From: Anaerolineaceae bacterium
GTDB lineage: Bacteria; Chloroflexota; Anaerolineae; Aggregatilineales; Phototrophicaceae
Direction of reading: 5' to 3'
Assembly (NCBI GenBank): GCA_020634115.1
Contig: JACKCH010000013.1
Coordinates: 243,004-307,003, forward strand
DNA length: 64,000 nt
This document shows, piece by piece, positions 50,958-59,605 of the stretch; position 1 is the stretch's first letter; each line of letters begins with the position of its first letter. Below the pieces are notes generated by a model, which saw only the letters and a list, made by a program, of their open reading frames with translations, was not told the origin of the DNA and searched no databases. The translations under genes and the position numbers were made by a program.

Positions 50958-52547
50958 CTAATGCCAATCCGGCCAGTTATTGCCTTCCCCCGCGTCGGTG
51001 AGTTGGCGCACGTTGCTGCCGTCCACGTTCATGATGAACACCTGCGATGAGCCGGAACGATACGACACAAAGACAATTTGCGTCCCGTCTGCCGTCCAGG
51101 TCGCGGATTCGTCATTTGCAGTGTTATTCGTCAAGCGTGTCTGGGCACTCCCATCGGCATTCATGATATAAATTTCGCGGTTGCCATCTCGTTCGGAATA
51201 GAACACAATACGCGTCCCATCCGGTGACCACATCGGCGCGAAATCATGGCCGTTCTGATAGGTAAGACGGGTCTGGTTGCCCCCAAGTGTATCCATGACA
51301 TAAATTTCGCCGTTTGTATCGCGTCCATCGCGGTCAGAGGCGAAGACAATTTGCGTGCCGTTCGGTGACCAGTCCGGCAGCGCATCCACCGCGTTCACAT
51401 TGGTCAGCGCTCGCTGGTTGCTGCCATCGGTGTTCATCACAAACACATCGCGGGGTGAATACCGGTCAGACTGGAACGCAATCAGCGAGCCATCCGGCGA
51501 CCAGGCCGGTTCGCGGTCTTCCGCAGAATCAGTAGTCAACTGCGTTTGGCCGCTGCCATCGGCACTCATAACAAAAATGTCGCGGTCTCCGAAACGATCC
51601 GAATCAAATGCAATACGCGAGCCATCCGGCGACCAGACGGGTGCATAGTTATTCCCGGTGGTGGTCAACTGGCGCAGGTTGCCTCCGTTACCATCCATCA
51701 CGTAAATCTGCCAGGTTGTGCCGCGCTTTGAGGCAAAGGCAATCTGACCACTGCCACCACCATTCACAGTCGGTATTGGGATCAGTGTGGAGGTTGGTGT
51801 AATCGAAGGGATAATGACTGTATTGACAGTGGGCGTACTGGTCGTCCCCTGAGCCCCGGTGACGCTGTTCGTGTTGTCGGGCTTCAAGGCATTAATCAGC
51901 ACTAACAGGATGATCACCCCGACAACCATCACCGTAACCGCCCCGGCGATTACCGCTGTCACCGAAAACGAGCGTCCTTCCGGCTGCGGCTTGGGATGTG
52001 GCGTTGGGGAAGCGACAGCCGGTGGCACAACAGTCTGTGGTGGTGAGGGTGTGGGCGTGCGTGGGCGTGCCTCTGGCGTGGGAAGGGATTCCGGACGTGC
52101 AGCCAATGGTGGTTGGGCAGGTATCGAAACTGTGCCGCCAGTTGGGGTGAGTGATTTCAATACAACACCCTTACGCCGCAGTTCAGAGTATAACTGGGCG
52201 AAGGCCGTATCATAATCCTGCTTGTAGAAATCAACATATTGGATGCGGCTGAGTTGGAAGTGAACCTCGGCCTGACGCAGTAGTACCGGAATAACCGATT
52301 TTTTCTTATCAAGATAGTATTGCCACTCATCCTCCACATTTGGCGAGTTCATTGAATGTGGGGAAATGATAACAATCATCACATCGCAAGAGGCCAATCC
52401 CTGTTGGATAGCCTTACTCCATTTCATCCCGGCGGGGATGTCCTCGACATCAATCCAGATATCCGCGCCTAAATTTGCCAGTGATGTGGCGAGCCGGGTT
52501 GCAAATGTTACATCATTGCGACTGTAGCTGATAAAAATGTCAGCCAT
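50958..52547 (-). CDS. TIR-TM-PD40 (TolB-like propeller) protein
   Basis: A 529-aa protein with three parts. The TIR domain (1-135) runs from MADIFISYSRNDVTFATRLA to IDVEDIPAGMKWSKAIQ and SMNSPNVEDEWQYYLDKKKS. A Pro-rich region is followed by one membrane segment (TAVIAGAVTVMVVGVIILLV, about 195-220). Six PD40 repeats (about 270-525) follow, with the recurrent PVWSPDGSRIAFDSDRFGDR and (D/E)IFVMSADGSGQTQLT patterns of a beta-propeller. The topology puts TIR inside and the propeller outside, so it could relay an outer signal to the TIR part. GGGAGGG precedes the ATG. Confidence 0.85.
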   Translation of the reverse strand: MADIFISYSRNDVTFATRLATSLANLGADIWIDVEDIPAGMKWSKAIQQGLASCDVMIVIISPHSMNSPNVEDEWQYYLDKKKSVIPVLLRQAEVHFQLSRIQYVDFYKQDYDTAFAQLYSELRRKGVVLKSLTPTGGTVSIPAQPPLAARPESLPTPEARPRTPTPSPPQTVVPPAVASPTPHPKPQPEGRSFSVTAVIAGAVTVMVVGVIILLVLINALKPDNTNSVTGAQGTTSTPTVNTVIIPSITPTSTLIPIPTVNGGGSGQIAFASKRGTTWQIYVMDGNGGNLRQLTTTGNNYAPVWSPDGSRIAFDSDRFGDRDIFVMSADGSGQTQLTTDSAEDREPAWSPDGSLIAFQSDRYSPRDVFVMNTDGSNQRALTNVNAVDALPDWSPNGTQIVFASDRDGRDTNGEIYVMDTLGGNQTRLTYQNGHDFAPMWSPDGTRIVFYSERDGNREIYIMNADGSAQTRLTNNTANDESATWTADGTQIVFVSYRSGSSQVFIMNVDGSNVRQLTDAGEGNNWPDWH

Positions 52548-52775
52548 ATCATCCCTCCCGACTTATCATCAATTTATTTATTATTATAGAGTTTAAAAAA
52601 AATTGATGCAATCACCCCCTGTTACCTTCTCTTTTCTCCCCTACGCTGCACCATTGCGCAGGCCATCCTACCCACACGGTTAGTACCATTCCCGGCGGGG
52701 TTTGGGTATGCTAAGGGTGAGAAAATAATCGTGTTGCAGGCAAAAAGGAAAATTGTGCGCGGAGGAGGCGGTGGG
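52548..52775. promoter_or_regulatory. AT-rich divergent promoter region
   Basis: The gap between the TIR-PD40 gene and the ABC exporter gene. ATCAATTT (52568-52575) and AAATTGAT (52600-52607) form an inverted repeat around an AT-rich core, with TTATTATTATAGAG between. It may be an operator or a promoter pair. Confidence 0.4.
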
Positions 52776-54704
52776 ATGATGCACGGCGGCGGTTGGTTTA
52801 TGTATATGCGTGGCATGGGCGAGGAGTCCAAACCGCAGGTGACGCGGGCGCTGCTGCTGCGGGTGCTGGGTTATGCCCGCCCGTATCGCGTGCCGATTGT
52901 GATTTTGCTCGTCATGATCCTGGTGACGGCGGGGCTGGGGCTGCTGACTCCGCTGATCTTCCGCGATCTGATTGATAATGCGCTCCCGAACAGTAACGTG
53001 GAACGGTTGAATATCCTGGCGCTGGGTCTGGTGGCGATTCCGATTATCAGCGGGGTGATTCGCGTCTTCCAGCGTAAGGTGAACGCGACCATTGGCGAGG
53101 GCGTCATCTACGACTTGCGCGTAAGCTTGTTTGAACACCTGCAACGTATGTCGTTGCGATTCTTCACCAACACCAAAACCGGCGAACTCATGAGCCGCCT
53201 GAATAACGACGTGGTGGGGGCGCAGCGAGCCATCAGCAGCACAATTGTGGATATTATCACCAACCTTGTAACGGTGGTTGCCACGCTGGTCGTGATGCTG
53301 GCACTGGAATGGCGGCTGACGGTGTTGGGCGTCCTGGTGCTGCCGTTCTTCATCCTGGTAGCACGGCGGCTGGGCGGGCGGCTGCGGGATATCGCCCGGC
53401 AGCAGATGGAATACAACGCGCAGATGAACGCCATGATGAACGAAACGCTCAATATCAGCGGGGCGCTGCTGGTCAAACTGTTCGGGCGCACCACTAACGA
53501 AGTGCAGCGTTTCGACAGCCGGGCAGCCCAGGTGCGCGACACCGGCATTTTGCAGGCGGTGTGGGGCAGCCGCTTCTTCGTGCTGATCGGCATGGTGAGC
53601 GTCATCGGCACGGCGCTGGTGTACTGGGTGGGCGGCCATCTGGTGCTGGATGGCGTGTTCACGGTGGGGACGATTGTCGCCTTTGGTTCCTATCTGACGC
53701 AGTTATACGGCCCGCTGCAAGCCTTGACCAACGCCCCGGTGGATTTTGCGACTTCGATGGTTAGCTTTGAGCGGGTATTCGAGGTGGTTGACCTACCCCT
53801 GGAAATCGCCAACAAGCCCGACGCGCTGGAACTGCATGATATACGTGGCGAACTGGTTTTTGAGGACGTGTCGTTCAAATACGAGATCAAAGCGGAAAAT
53901 CTGCTCTCAGATGTCGAGCGGGTGGGGCGCATGGATAACGTGCGGGCGGTGCTTTCCGGTGATGGCCCGGTGGCGCATAAGTCCGGCGCGGCGACTCATC
54001 AGGCCCGCGACGAGGCGCTGCACGAAGTCTCGTTCAGTATTCAACCGGGGCAGTTGGCGGCGCTGGTTGGCCCCAGTGGGGCGGGCAAAACCACCATGAC
54101 CTACCTGATCCCGCGCCTGTACGACCCTACCGGCGGGCGTATTCTGCTGGATGGACATGACCTGCGCGACGTGAAACTCGAAGCGCTGGCCGAGGAGATC
54201 GGCATGGTCACGCAGGAAACCTACCTGTTCCACGATACGATTCGTATGAACCTGCTGTATGCTCGGCTGGATGCTACCGATGCGGAACTTACGGCGGCGT
54301 GCCAGGCGGCCAATATCCACGACTTCATTATGGGACTGCCGGATGGCTACGATACGATTGTCGGGGAACGCGGCTACCGGTTGAGCGGCGGCGAAAAACA
54401 ACGGCTGGCGCTGGCGCGGGTCATCCTCAAAAACCCGCGTATCCTTGTGCTGGACGAAGCTACCAGCCACCTCGACAGTCAGTCCGAGGCGCTGATTCAG
54501 GATGCGCTCAAAACCGTCATGCAGGGGCGTACCAGCATTGTCATCGCTCACCGCCTGAGTACCATCCTGGCCGCTGACCTGATTCTGGTCATGGATCGTG
54601 GGCAGGTGGTTGAGCGCGGCACACACCACGACCTGCTGGCGCAGGGCGGCCTGTACGCCCAGCTTTACGAAACCCAGTTCAACCGCGAACGCGAGATGGT
54701 GTGA
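52776..54704 (+). CDS. ABC exporter (fused membrane and ATP-binding domains)
   Basis: A 642-aa half-transporter. ATG 52776 has GGAGGAGG 7 nt upstream; the GTG at 52731 is less likely. Six membrane segments (residues about 35-320) begin VPIVILLVMILVTAGLGLLT. The ATPase part has Walker A VGPSGAGKTTMTYLIPRLYD, Q-loop GMVTQETYLFHDTIRMNLLY, signature LSGGEKQRLALARVIL, Walker B ILVLDEATSHLDS and the H-loop IVIAHRLSTI. An extra stretch of about 45 residues (368-414) interrupts the ATPase domain between strand FEDVSFKYE and EALHEVSFSI. It works as a homodimer or with a partner; the substrate is unknown. Confidence 0.9.
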   Translation: MMHGGGWFMYMRGMGEESKPQVTRALLLRVLGYARPYRVPIVILLVMILVTAGLGLLTPLIFRDLIDNALPNSNVERLNILALGLVAIPIISGVIRVFQRKVNATIGEGVIYDLRVSLFEHLQRMSLRFFTNTKTGELMSRLNNDVVGAQRAISSTIVDIITNLVTVVATLVVMLALEWRLTVLGVLVLPFFILVARRLGGRLRDIARQQMEYNAQMNAMMNETLNISGALLVKLFGRTTNEVQRFDSRAAQVRDTGILQAVWGSRFFVLIGMVSVIGTALVYWVGGHLVLDGVFTVGTIVAFGSYLTQLYGPLQALTNAPVDFATSMVSFERVFEVVDLPLEIANKPDALELHDIRGELVFEDVSFKYEIKAENLLSDVERVGRMDNVRAVLSGDGPVAHKSGAATHQARDEALHEVSFSIQPGQLAALVGPSGAGKTTMTYLIPRLYDPTGGRILLDGHDLRDVKLEALAEEIGMVTQETYLFHDTIRMNLLYARLDATDAELTAACQAANIHDFIMGLPDGYDTIVGERGYRLSGGEKQRLALARVILKNPRILVLDEATSHLDSQSEALIQDALKTVMQGRTSIVIAHRLSTILAADLILVMDRGQVVERGTHHDLLAQGGLYAQLYETQFNREREMV

Positions 54705-54713
54705 ATTGGATAT

Positions 54714-54746
54714 GCCTCACCTCCGTTGGAACGTTGGGGGTGAGGC
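54714..54746. terminator. Hairpin between convergent genes
   Basis: GCCTCACC (54714-54721) pairs with GGTGAGGC (54739-54746). It has no T-run but lies between the ends of the ABC exporter and aldehyde dehydrogenase genes. Confidence 0.4.
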
Positions 54747-54758
54747 TTCAAGGGCAGT

Positions 54759-56168
54759 TTAGTGCTTGCCTCGCCGGATAACTTGAAGGCAGCTGTAAGT
54801 TTCCAGCCCCTTGGTGCCCAATTCGTGGCCCACGCCTGACCATTTTGCCCCGGCTAAAGGTTGAAGGTACGGAGATAGCGCCATATGATTGTTAATCCAG
54901 GCCGTGCCGCATTCTAACTGCCCGGCCAGTTCGTATCCCTGGTCTATGTCGTTTGTCCAGATCGAGCCGCCTAAACCGAAATGGGTATCATTCGCCCGTT
55001 CCAGCGCATCTTCGATATGACGGTAAGGGATGATCGGCAGCGCCGGACCAAACTGTTCTTCATCTACCAACCGGGTGCCGTCGCTGATTTCGGTTACGAT
55101 GGTGGGTTCAAAGAAGTAGCCGTTACCCGCCCGCGCTTGCCCGCCAGTGACCATCCGCGCTCCAGCCCGTTTCGCGTCCTCCACTAGATCAATGACGCGC
55201 TCGAACTGCATCCGATTATTGAGCGGGCCAAGCTGGGAGTCCGGGTCGAGGCCATTCCCCATCCTGACCTTTCGTGCCTGCGCCGCCACCGCATCCACGA
55301 TTTGCGGATAAATATCCTCATGGACATACAGGCGTTTAATCGCAATGCAGGCCTGTCCGGTGTTCATGAACGCGCCCCAGAACAAGCCCTCAGCAACTTC
55401 TTGTGGGTTGACATCCGGCAGCACAATCGCCGGGTCATTGCCCCCTAGTTCGAGTGTAACATTTTTGAGGTCGGCGGCCGCAGACTGCGCAACCTTTCTC
55501 CCGGTTGCAACTGATCCGGTAAACGTGACTTTGCGAGGAATGGGGTGGGCGGTCATGGCTGCACCTAGGTCGTTTCCACCTGAAACAATGTTGATGACGC
55601 CGGGCGGCAGCACTTCACGTAGCAGTTCGCCTACCCTGAGTGTCGCTAAAGGGGTATAAGGAGAAGGTTTGAAGACCATCGTATTGCCCATGAGCAGCGC
55701 CTGCCCAAACTTCCAACCGGCAAACATCAGTGGGAAATTCCAGGGTACAATCGCGGCGACGACACCATACGGTTTTCGGTGCAGTTCGATTCTGGCATCT
55801 TCGTCATCCTGCAAGACATCAAAGGGGATTTCCAGCCCAGCGAAGTCTTCTATGTTCCTTAACATCCAACCGATTTCTTCCAGGGCATTCTGGTAAGGCT
55901 TCCCCTGTTCACGCGTGGTCAAGTCCGCCAGTTCATCAGAATGATTGCGAATTACCTGGGCACAATCCCGCAGCACCTGCCTGCGAGCATCAACGTCTTT
56001 CTTCCAGGATACAAAGGCCACCTGCGCTGCCTCCATCGCCGCGTTAAGCTGCGCCCTGCTGCATTCAGGGGCGTGGGCAAAGATTTCACCTGTCGCGGGG
56101 TTAATCACTGGAAAGGTGTTTTCAGCCGATGTAGGTTCCCCGTTAATTGTCATCGTGAATGAAACCAT
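54759..56168 (-). CDS. NAD(P)-dependent aldehyde dehydrogenase
   Basis: A 469-aa oxidoreductase turning an aldehyde into a carboxylate. ATG 56168 is chosen because AAGGAG is 8 nt upstream; the frame extends to 56396 but is not coded there. Motifs in order are VVAAIVPWNFPLMFAGWKFG (cofactor site), TFTGSVATGRKVAQ, the Glu in VTLELGGNDPAIVLPD and the catalytic Cys in FMNTGQACIAIKRLYV. EEQFGPALPIIPYRHIEDAL ends the catalytic part. The nearest types are succinate-semialdehyde or betaine-aldehyde-like dehydrogenases; the substrate is open. It is divergent from the alpha/beta hydrolase. Confidence 0.9.
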   Translation of the reverse strand: MVSFTMTINGEPTSAENTFPVINPATGEIFAHAPECSRAQLNAAMEAAQVAFVSWKKDVDARRQVLRDCAQVIRNHSDELADLTTREQGKPYQNALEEIGWMLRNIEDFAGLEIPFDVLQDDEDARIELHRKPYGVVAAIVPWNFPLMFAGWKFGQALLMGNTMVFKPSPYTPLATLRVGELLREVLPPGVINIVSGGNDLGAAMTAHPIPRKVTFTGSVATGRKVAQSAAADLKNVTLELGGNDPAIVLPDVNPQEVAEGLFWGAFMNTGQACIAIKRLYVHEDIYPQIVDAVAAQARKVRMGNGLDPDSQLGPLNNRMQFERVIDLVEDAKRAGARMVTGGQARAGNGYFFEPTIVTEISDGTRLVDEEQFGPALPIIPYRHIEDALERANDTHFGLGGSIWTNDIDQGYELAGQLECGTAWINNHMALSPYLQPLAGAKWSGVGHELGTKGLETYSCLQVIRRGKH

Positions 56169-56358
56169 CGGTGCGCTCCTTCCGCATACTTTTGGAATCC
56201 CTAGTGGTGGTTCAAAGTGTATAGATAAACCTGAATTGCCGCTAATGGCTATAATCCCGAAAAATATCTTCACCGTATGTAATTTCCTCACGCAATTTCT
56301 AACACTGCGTATAATGGAGTGATGGCAGCGTTTTGAGACGGGTGAAAGGGTTTTGCTG

Positions 56359-57138
56359 ATGTTTATCACGCTGGATGATGCACAGATTTTCGCCACCGCC
56401 TTCGGGTCAAAGACCGCGCCGCCGCTCCTCGCGCTGGGCGGGTGGATCGGGAGTTGGGAAGATTGGCTGGAACCGCTTTCGATATTGAGTGAAAGCCGCC
56501 GGGTGCTGGCTTATGACCATCGTGGCAGCGGTGTCACCATTGCCCCGGTGGAAACCATCACGTTTGATCGTCTGGTGGATGATGTGTTCGCAGTGATGGA
56601 CGCTTTTGATGTGGAACGCAGCGTGCTGGCGGCCATGTCAATGGGCGCGGCGGTGGCGTTGGGTGCAGCCTTACGCCGCCCGGAACGAATTTCCGCGCTG
56701 GTACTGGTGGACAGTTTGGATTTACGGGGATTGCCCCCGGCGGGCGAAGACCGTTTTCTGCTGGGACTCACACATGATTACCCCAGGGCGCTGGAAGGCT
56801 TCATTCAGGCTTGCGTGCCAGAAGCCGATAGCGAACCGATCAAGCACTGGGGACGGCATATCCTCAACCGGGCTTCCCAGGAAGCCGCCCTTACCCTGTA
56901 CAAGATGGCCGGAACCGTTCCGGTTCGAGAAAACTTACGCAGTATTACCCAGCCGACTCTGCTCATTCACGGGGATGCGGATTACATCGCACCGCTCGAA
57001 TCCGCGCACTGGCTGGTGGAAACCCTCCCGCAGGCGATACTCAAAGTCATCGCCGGGGCAGGGCATGTGCCCATCATGACCCGCCCGGACGAGGTTGCCC
57101 AGGCGATACAGCGTTTCTGTTCCGATCAAGGTCTTTAG
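56359..57138 (+). CDS. Alpha/beta hydrolase
   Basis: A 259-aa hydrolase. ATG 56359 has AAAGGG 8 nt upstream. The oxyanion region is LLALGGWIGSWEDWLEPLSI, the nucleophile Ser is in VLAAMSMGAAVALGA (S-x-G variant, SMG), the acid is likely Asp in LLIHGDADYIAPLE and the His is in VIAGAGHVPIMTRP. LVLVDSLDLRGLPP is the cap entrance. It is a small cytosolic esterase/lactonase/peroxidase-type enzyme; 3-oxoadipate enol-lactonase-like proteins are close in pattern. Substrate unknown. Confidence 0.85.
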   Translation: MFITLDDAQIFATAFGSKTAPPLLALGGWIGSWEDWLEPLSILSESRRVLAYDHRGSGVTIAPVETITFDRLVDDVFAVMDAFDVERSVLAAMSMGAAVALGAALRRPERISALVLVDSLDLRGLPPAGEDRFLLGLTHDYPRALEGFIQACVPEADSEPIKHWGRHILNRASQEAALTLYKMAGTVPVRENLRSITQPTLLIHGDADYIAPLESAHWLVETLPQAILKVIAGAGHVPIMTRPDEVAQAIQRFCSDQGL

Positions 57139-57203
57139 ATCGGCCATCGGCTCAACCGAACGTTTGGAGAACGAAACCGCGCCACCTAATCAGATTTAGG
57201 TAG

Positions 57204-57233
57204 TTGTTAGTTACCCGAAATAGACTGTACAAT
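57204..57233 (+). promoter_or_regulatory. Possible sigma-70 promoter of the tyrosine kinase gene
   Basis: TTGTTA (57204-57209) and TACAAT (57228-57233) are separated by 18 bp, 45 bp before the start codon at 57278. Confidence 0.4.
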
Positions 57234-57277
57234 ACGGTTGATGTGGCACGTTGCCGGGGAAGAGAAAGGTCAACACC

Positions 57278-59308
57278 GTGAATGCAGCACCCTCACCCAT
57301 TACAGTGGTGATTAAAATTGTACTCAAATGGTGGTGGCTGATCGCTATTTCAGTCGCATTGGGTGCAGGGGTCGGATTCTATATCCGCTCTAAGCAGCCT
57401 GATATTTTTGCGGCCAAAGCGACTCTGCTGTTTGGTCAAGGGTTTGTCCCCCAGGGCGGCACTCAGGGGTTAGCTTCGGCGGCGCAGGTTTCGGTTCTGA
57501 TGGAAGTTTACTCGGGCTTGATTCGCCAGCCTAGGATTCTGCGCCCGGTGATTGAAGATCTGAATCTGGGCGTGACCGTAGACCAACTTAATGGACAGAT
57601 GGCGATCAACATCCTGGAACAACTGCCCTTAATGGACATCATCGTCACCGATACCGACCCCGGGCGCGCCTCCGACATCGCCAACCGGGTTGCCCAGGAG
57701 ATGATTACCCAAAGTCCGACGGCGACCGTCACTGAAGAAGAAGCCTTTTTACGCGCACAGCTCCGGGATATTCAGTCTCAGATTGAGCAGTTACAGCGCG
57801 ATTATGATACCAACGTCGCGGAAGGCGCGGAGCTGGAATCGGCGGTGGACATCGCTCAGAACCTGACAGAACGGAAAGCAATTTCGTCTGCCATGCGTGA
57901 ACTGCAAACGCTGTATTCTGGCATGAGTTCCTCAGTCACGGATTCGGCCAATCAGTTAACCCTTTTTGAAGCAGCTTCCCCCAATAGCACGGTGGTCGCG
58001 TCTGGTTCGATACTGGGCGTGGTGCTTTCCGGCATGGCCGGGCTGATGCTCTCGATCACGGCGATTATCGTCATTACCGTCACCGACGACCGGCTGCAGT
58101 GGCAGGAAGGCGGGCCGGAGATGATTGAAGGGGTGCGCGTGTTGGGGCCGTTGGGATTGGTTCCTCGTAACAAACTGCCCCTTTATGTGGTGACAATACC
58201 GGATTCGGTTGAGGCCGAGGTGCTCCGCCAGATACGTGCGAGACTCACGCTCATCAACGGGAACACCCCGCCTGGCGTTTTAACGGTGACGAGCTTCGAG
58301 TCGGGGGACGGCAAAACAGTGACTTCCGCGAATATCGCTCTGGCTGCTGCGCAGTCGGGCCTGCGTACCCTGCTGATTGATGGCGATATGCGCAAGGGCG
58401 ACCTGCATGAGATGTTTCGGTTGCCGAACATGATGGGACTTTCTGACATCCTGGCGAGCCGGGAAGACCTGGATCTCATGGTTGATCGCGCACTGCTTGA
58501 CAGCGGGTATGACCGTCTGACGGTACTCACTTGCGGGCGCTCGAACGCGGACGCCGCCGCGTTGCTCAGTGGGCCGCGCTTTGGCCGTCTGGTGGACATT
58601 TTCAAACGGCAGTTTGAGTTTATCGTCATGGACTCTGTGCCCTCGATTGGCGGGCCGGATGCAGCTTTTCTGAGCGAACACAGCGATGGTGTGGTGATTG
58701 TGGTTCACGCCCAGCGTACCACCCATAAAGGACTGCTTCGTATCCTGCAAACGCTGCAACAGGGACGTGATGTGAAAATTTACGGTATGGTGTTCAACCG
58801 GACGCCGCTGCAACTGACCTCTACCTACAATCAACCCTACTATCGCCGCACCGCTGCGCTGAATGTCAATAAGTTTAACCAGGAACTGATCAACCCAAAA
58901 ACCCGGTCGTCGTTGCTCCGGCAAGGGAATGTCCTGGCCGATAAAAACGGCAACCGGCTGTACTCCTTTGCTGCAGCAGGGACACATCTGGGTGTTTCCC
59001 ATTCCACCATTCAGGAATGGGTGAAAAGTGGCTATCTAAAGGTTGTCCGGCGTGGGCGCTACCGCTGGATTTCCGAAGCCGATCTGGAAACCCTAATTAC
59101 CCAACTGCCGCGCCAGTCGTTGGATACCTCTCTCTCTCATCTCTCTCATGAAACTTCGGAATCGGGCGATATCAATGGCAAAGCAGAGGATATCGCCAAA
59201 CTCCCGGATATTTTGCGCAACCAGCGGCAGGCGTTGCTGGACTACGCCAGTGACACCGACTCCCACAAGCAGCCCGATACGGAGGTTGAGCCGGAATCGG
59301 AGCAATAA
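57278..59308 (+). CDS. Wzz/Wzc-like tyrosine autokinase with C-terminal helix-turn-helix
   Basis: A 676-aa inner-membrane protein for polysaccharide chain-length control. GTG 57278 has AGAAAGG upstream; TTG 57251 is less likely. An N-terminal Wzz part lies between two membrane segments (WWWLIAISVALGAGVGFYI; GVVLSGMAGLMLSITAIIVI, about 250-270). The cytoplasmic BY-kinase has Walker A SFESGDGKTVTSANIALAAA (near 343) and Walker A' LLIDGDMRKGDLHEMF. Unusually, residues about 548-607 form an excisionase/MerR-like HTH: LYSFAAAGTHLGVSHSTIQE, WVKSGYLKVVRRGRYRWISE. The end is acidic with no Tyr cluster. Confidence 0.85.
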   Translation: MNAAPSPITVVIKIVLKWWWLIAISVALGAGVGFYIRSKQPDIFAAKATLLFGQGFVPQGGTQGLASAAQVSVLMEVYSGLIRQPRILRPVIEDLNLGVTVDQLNGQMAINILEQLPLMDIIVTDTDPGRASDIANRVAQEMITQSPTATVTEEEAFLRAQLRDIQSQIEQLQRDYDTNVAEGAELESAVDIAQNLTERKAISSAMRELQTLYSGMSSSVTDSANQLTLFEAASPNSTVVASGSILGVVLSGMAGLMLSITAIIVITVTDDRLQWQEGGPEMIEGVRVLGPLGLVPRNKLPLYVVTIPDSVEAEVLRQIRARLTLINGNTPPGVLTVTSFESGDGKTVTSANIALAAAQSGLRTLLIDGDMRKGDLHEMFRLPNMMGLSDILASREDLDLMVDRALLDSGYDRLTVLTCGRSNADAAALLSGPRFGRLVDIFKRQFEFIVMDSVPSIGGPDAAFLSEHSDGVVIVVHAQRTTHKGLLRILQTLQQGRDVKIYGMVFNRTPLQLTSTYNQPYYRRTAALNVNKFNQELINPKTRSSLLRQGNVLADKNGNRLYSFAAAGTHLGVSHSTIQEWVKSGYLKVVRRGRYRWISEADLETLITQLPRQSLDTSLSHLSHETSESGDINGKAEDIAKLPDILRNQRQALLDYASDTDSHKQPDTEVEPESEQ

Positions 59309-59605
59309 CTCTCCCACAGATCGCGCCGGAATGAAGATATGTGACAGGGCGGTCTGTACACATGAAGCAGGACAAAATGCGAGGATGCCACAGGAAAAGG
59401 GCATCCTCCTTCTTATTTCTTAGGGATAGAAATCATGTTTTGATTTTACTGCCCCTGGTCGTTGGCCTCTCCTCATAGTTGTTCGGTCTATTTGATGACC
59501 TGATCGCTTAATTCTCCCTGATTTTTACCCACTTCTTACACTCATGTGCTACAACAGGGTATTCCTTTAGCTGATTTAGTATGAGTTCCAGGAGCAAGAC
59601 GATTT
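59309..59605. other. Intergenic, no gene seen
   Basis: About 300 bp before htpG. There is no open frame with support. I do not see a CIRCE-type inverted repeat. Any heat-shock promoter for htpG would lie in 59480-59590; no clear boxes can be pointed to. Confidence 0.4.

Noticed and set aside
54759..56396. Longer aldehyde dehydrogenase starting at 56396
   Set aside because: The extra 76 residues are not family-like and overlap the promoter region of the divergent hydrolase; the ATG at 56168 has a good ribosome site.
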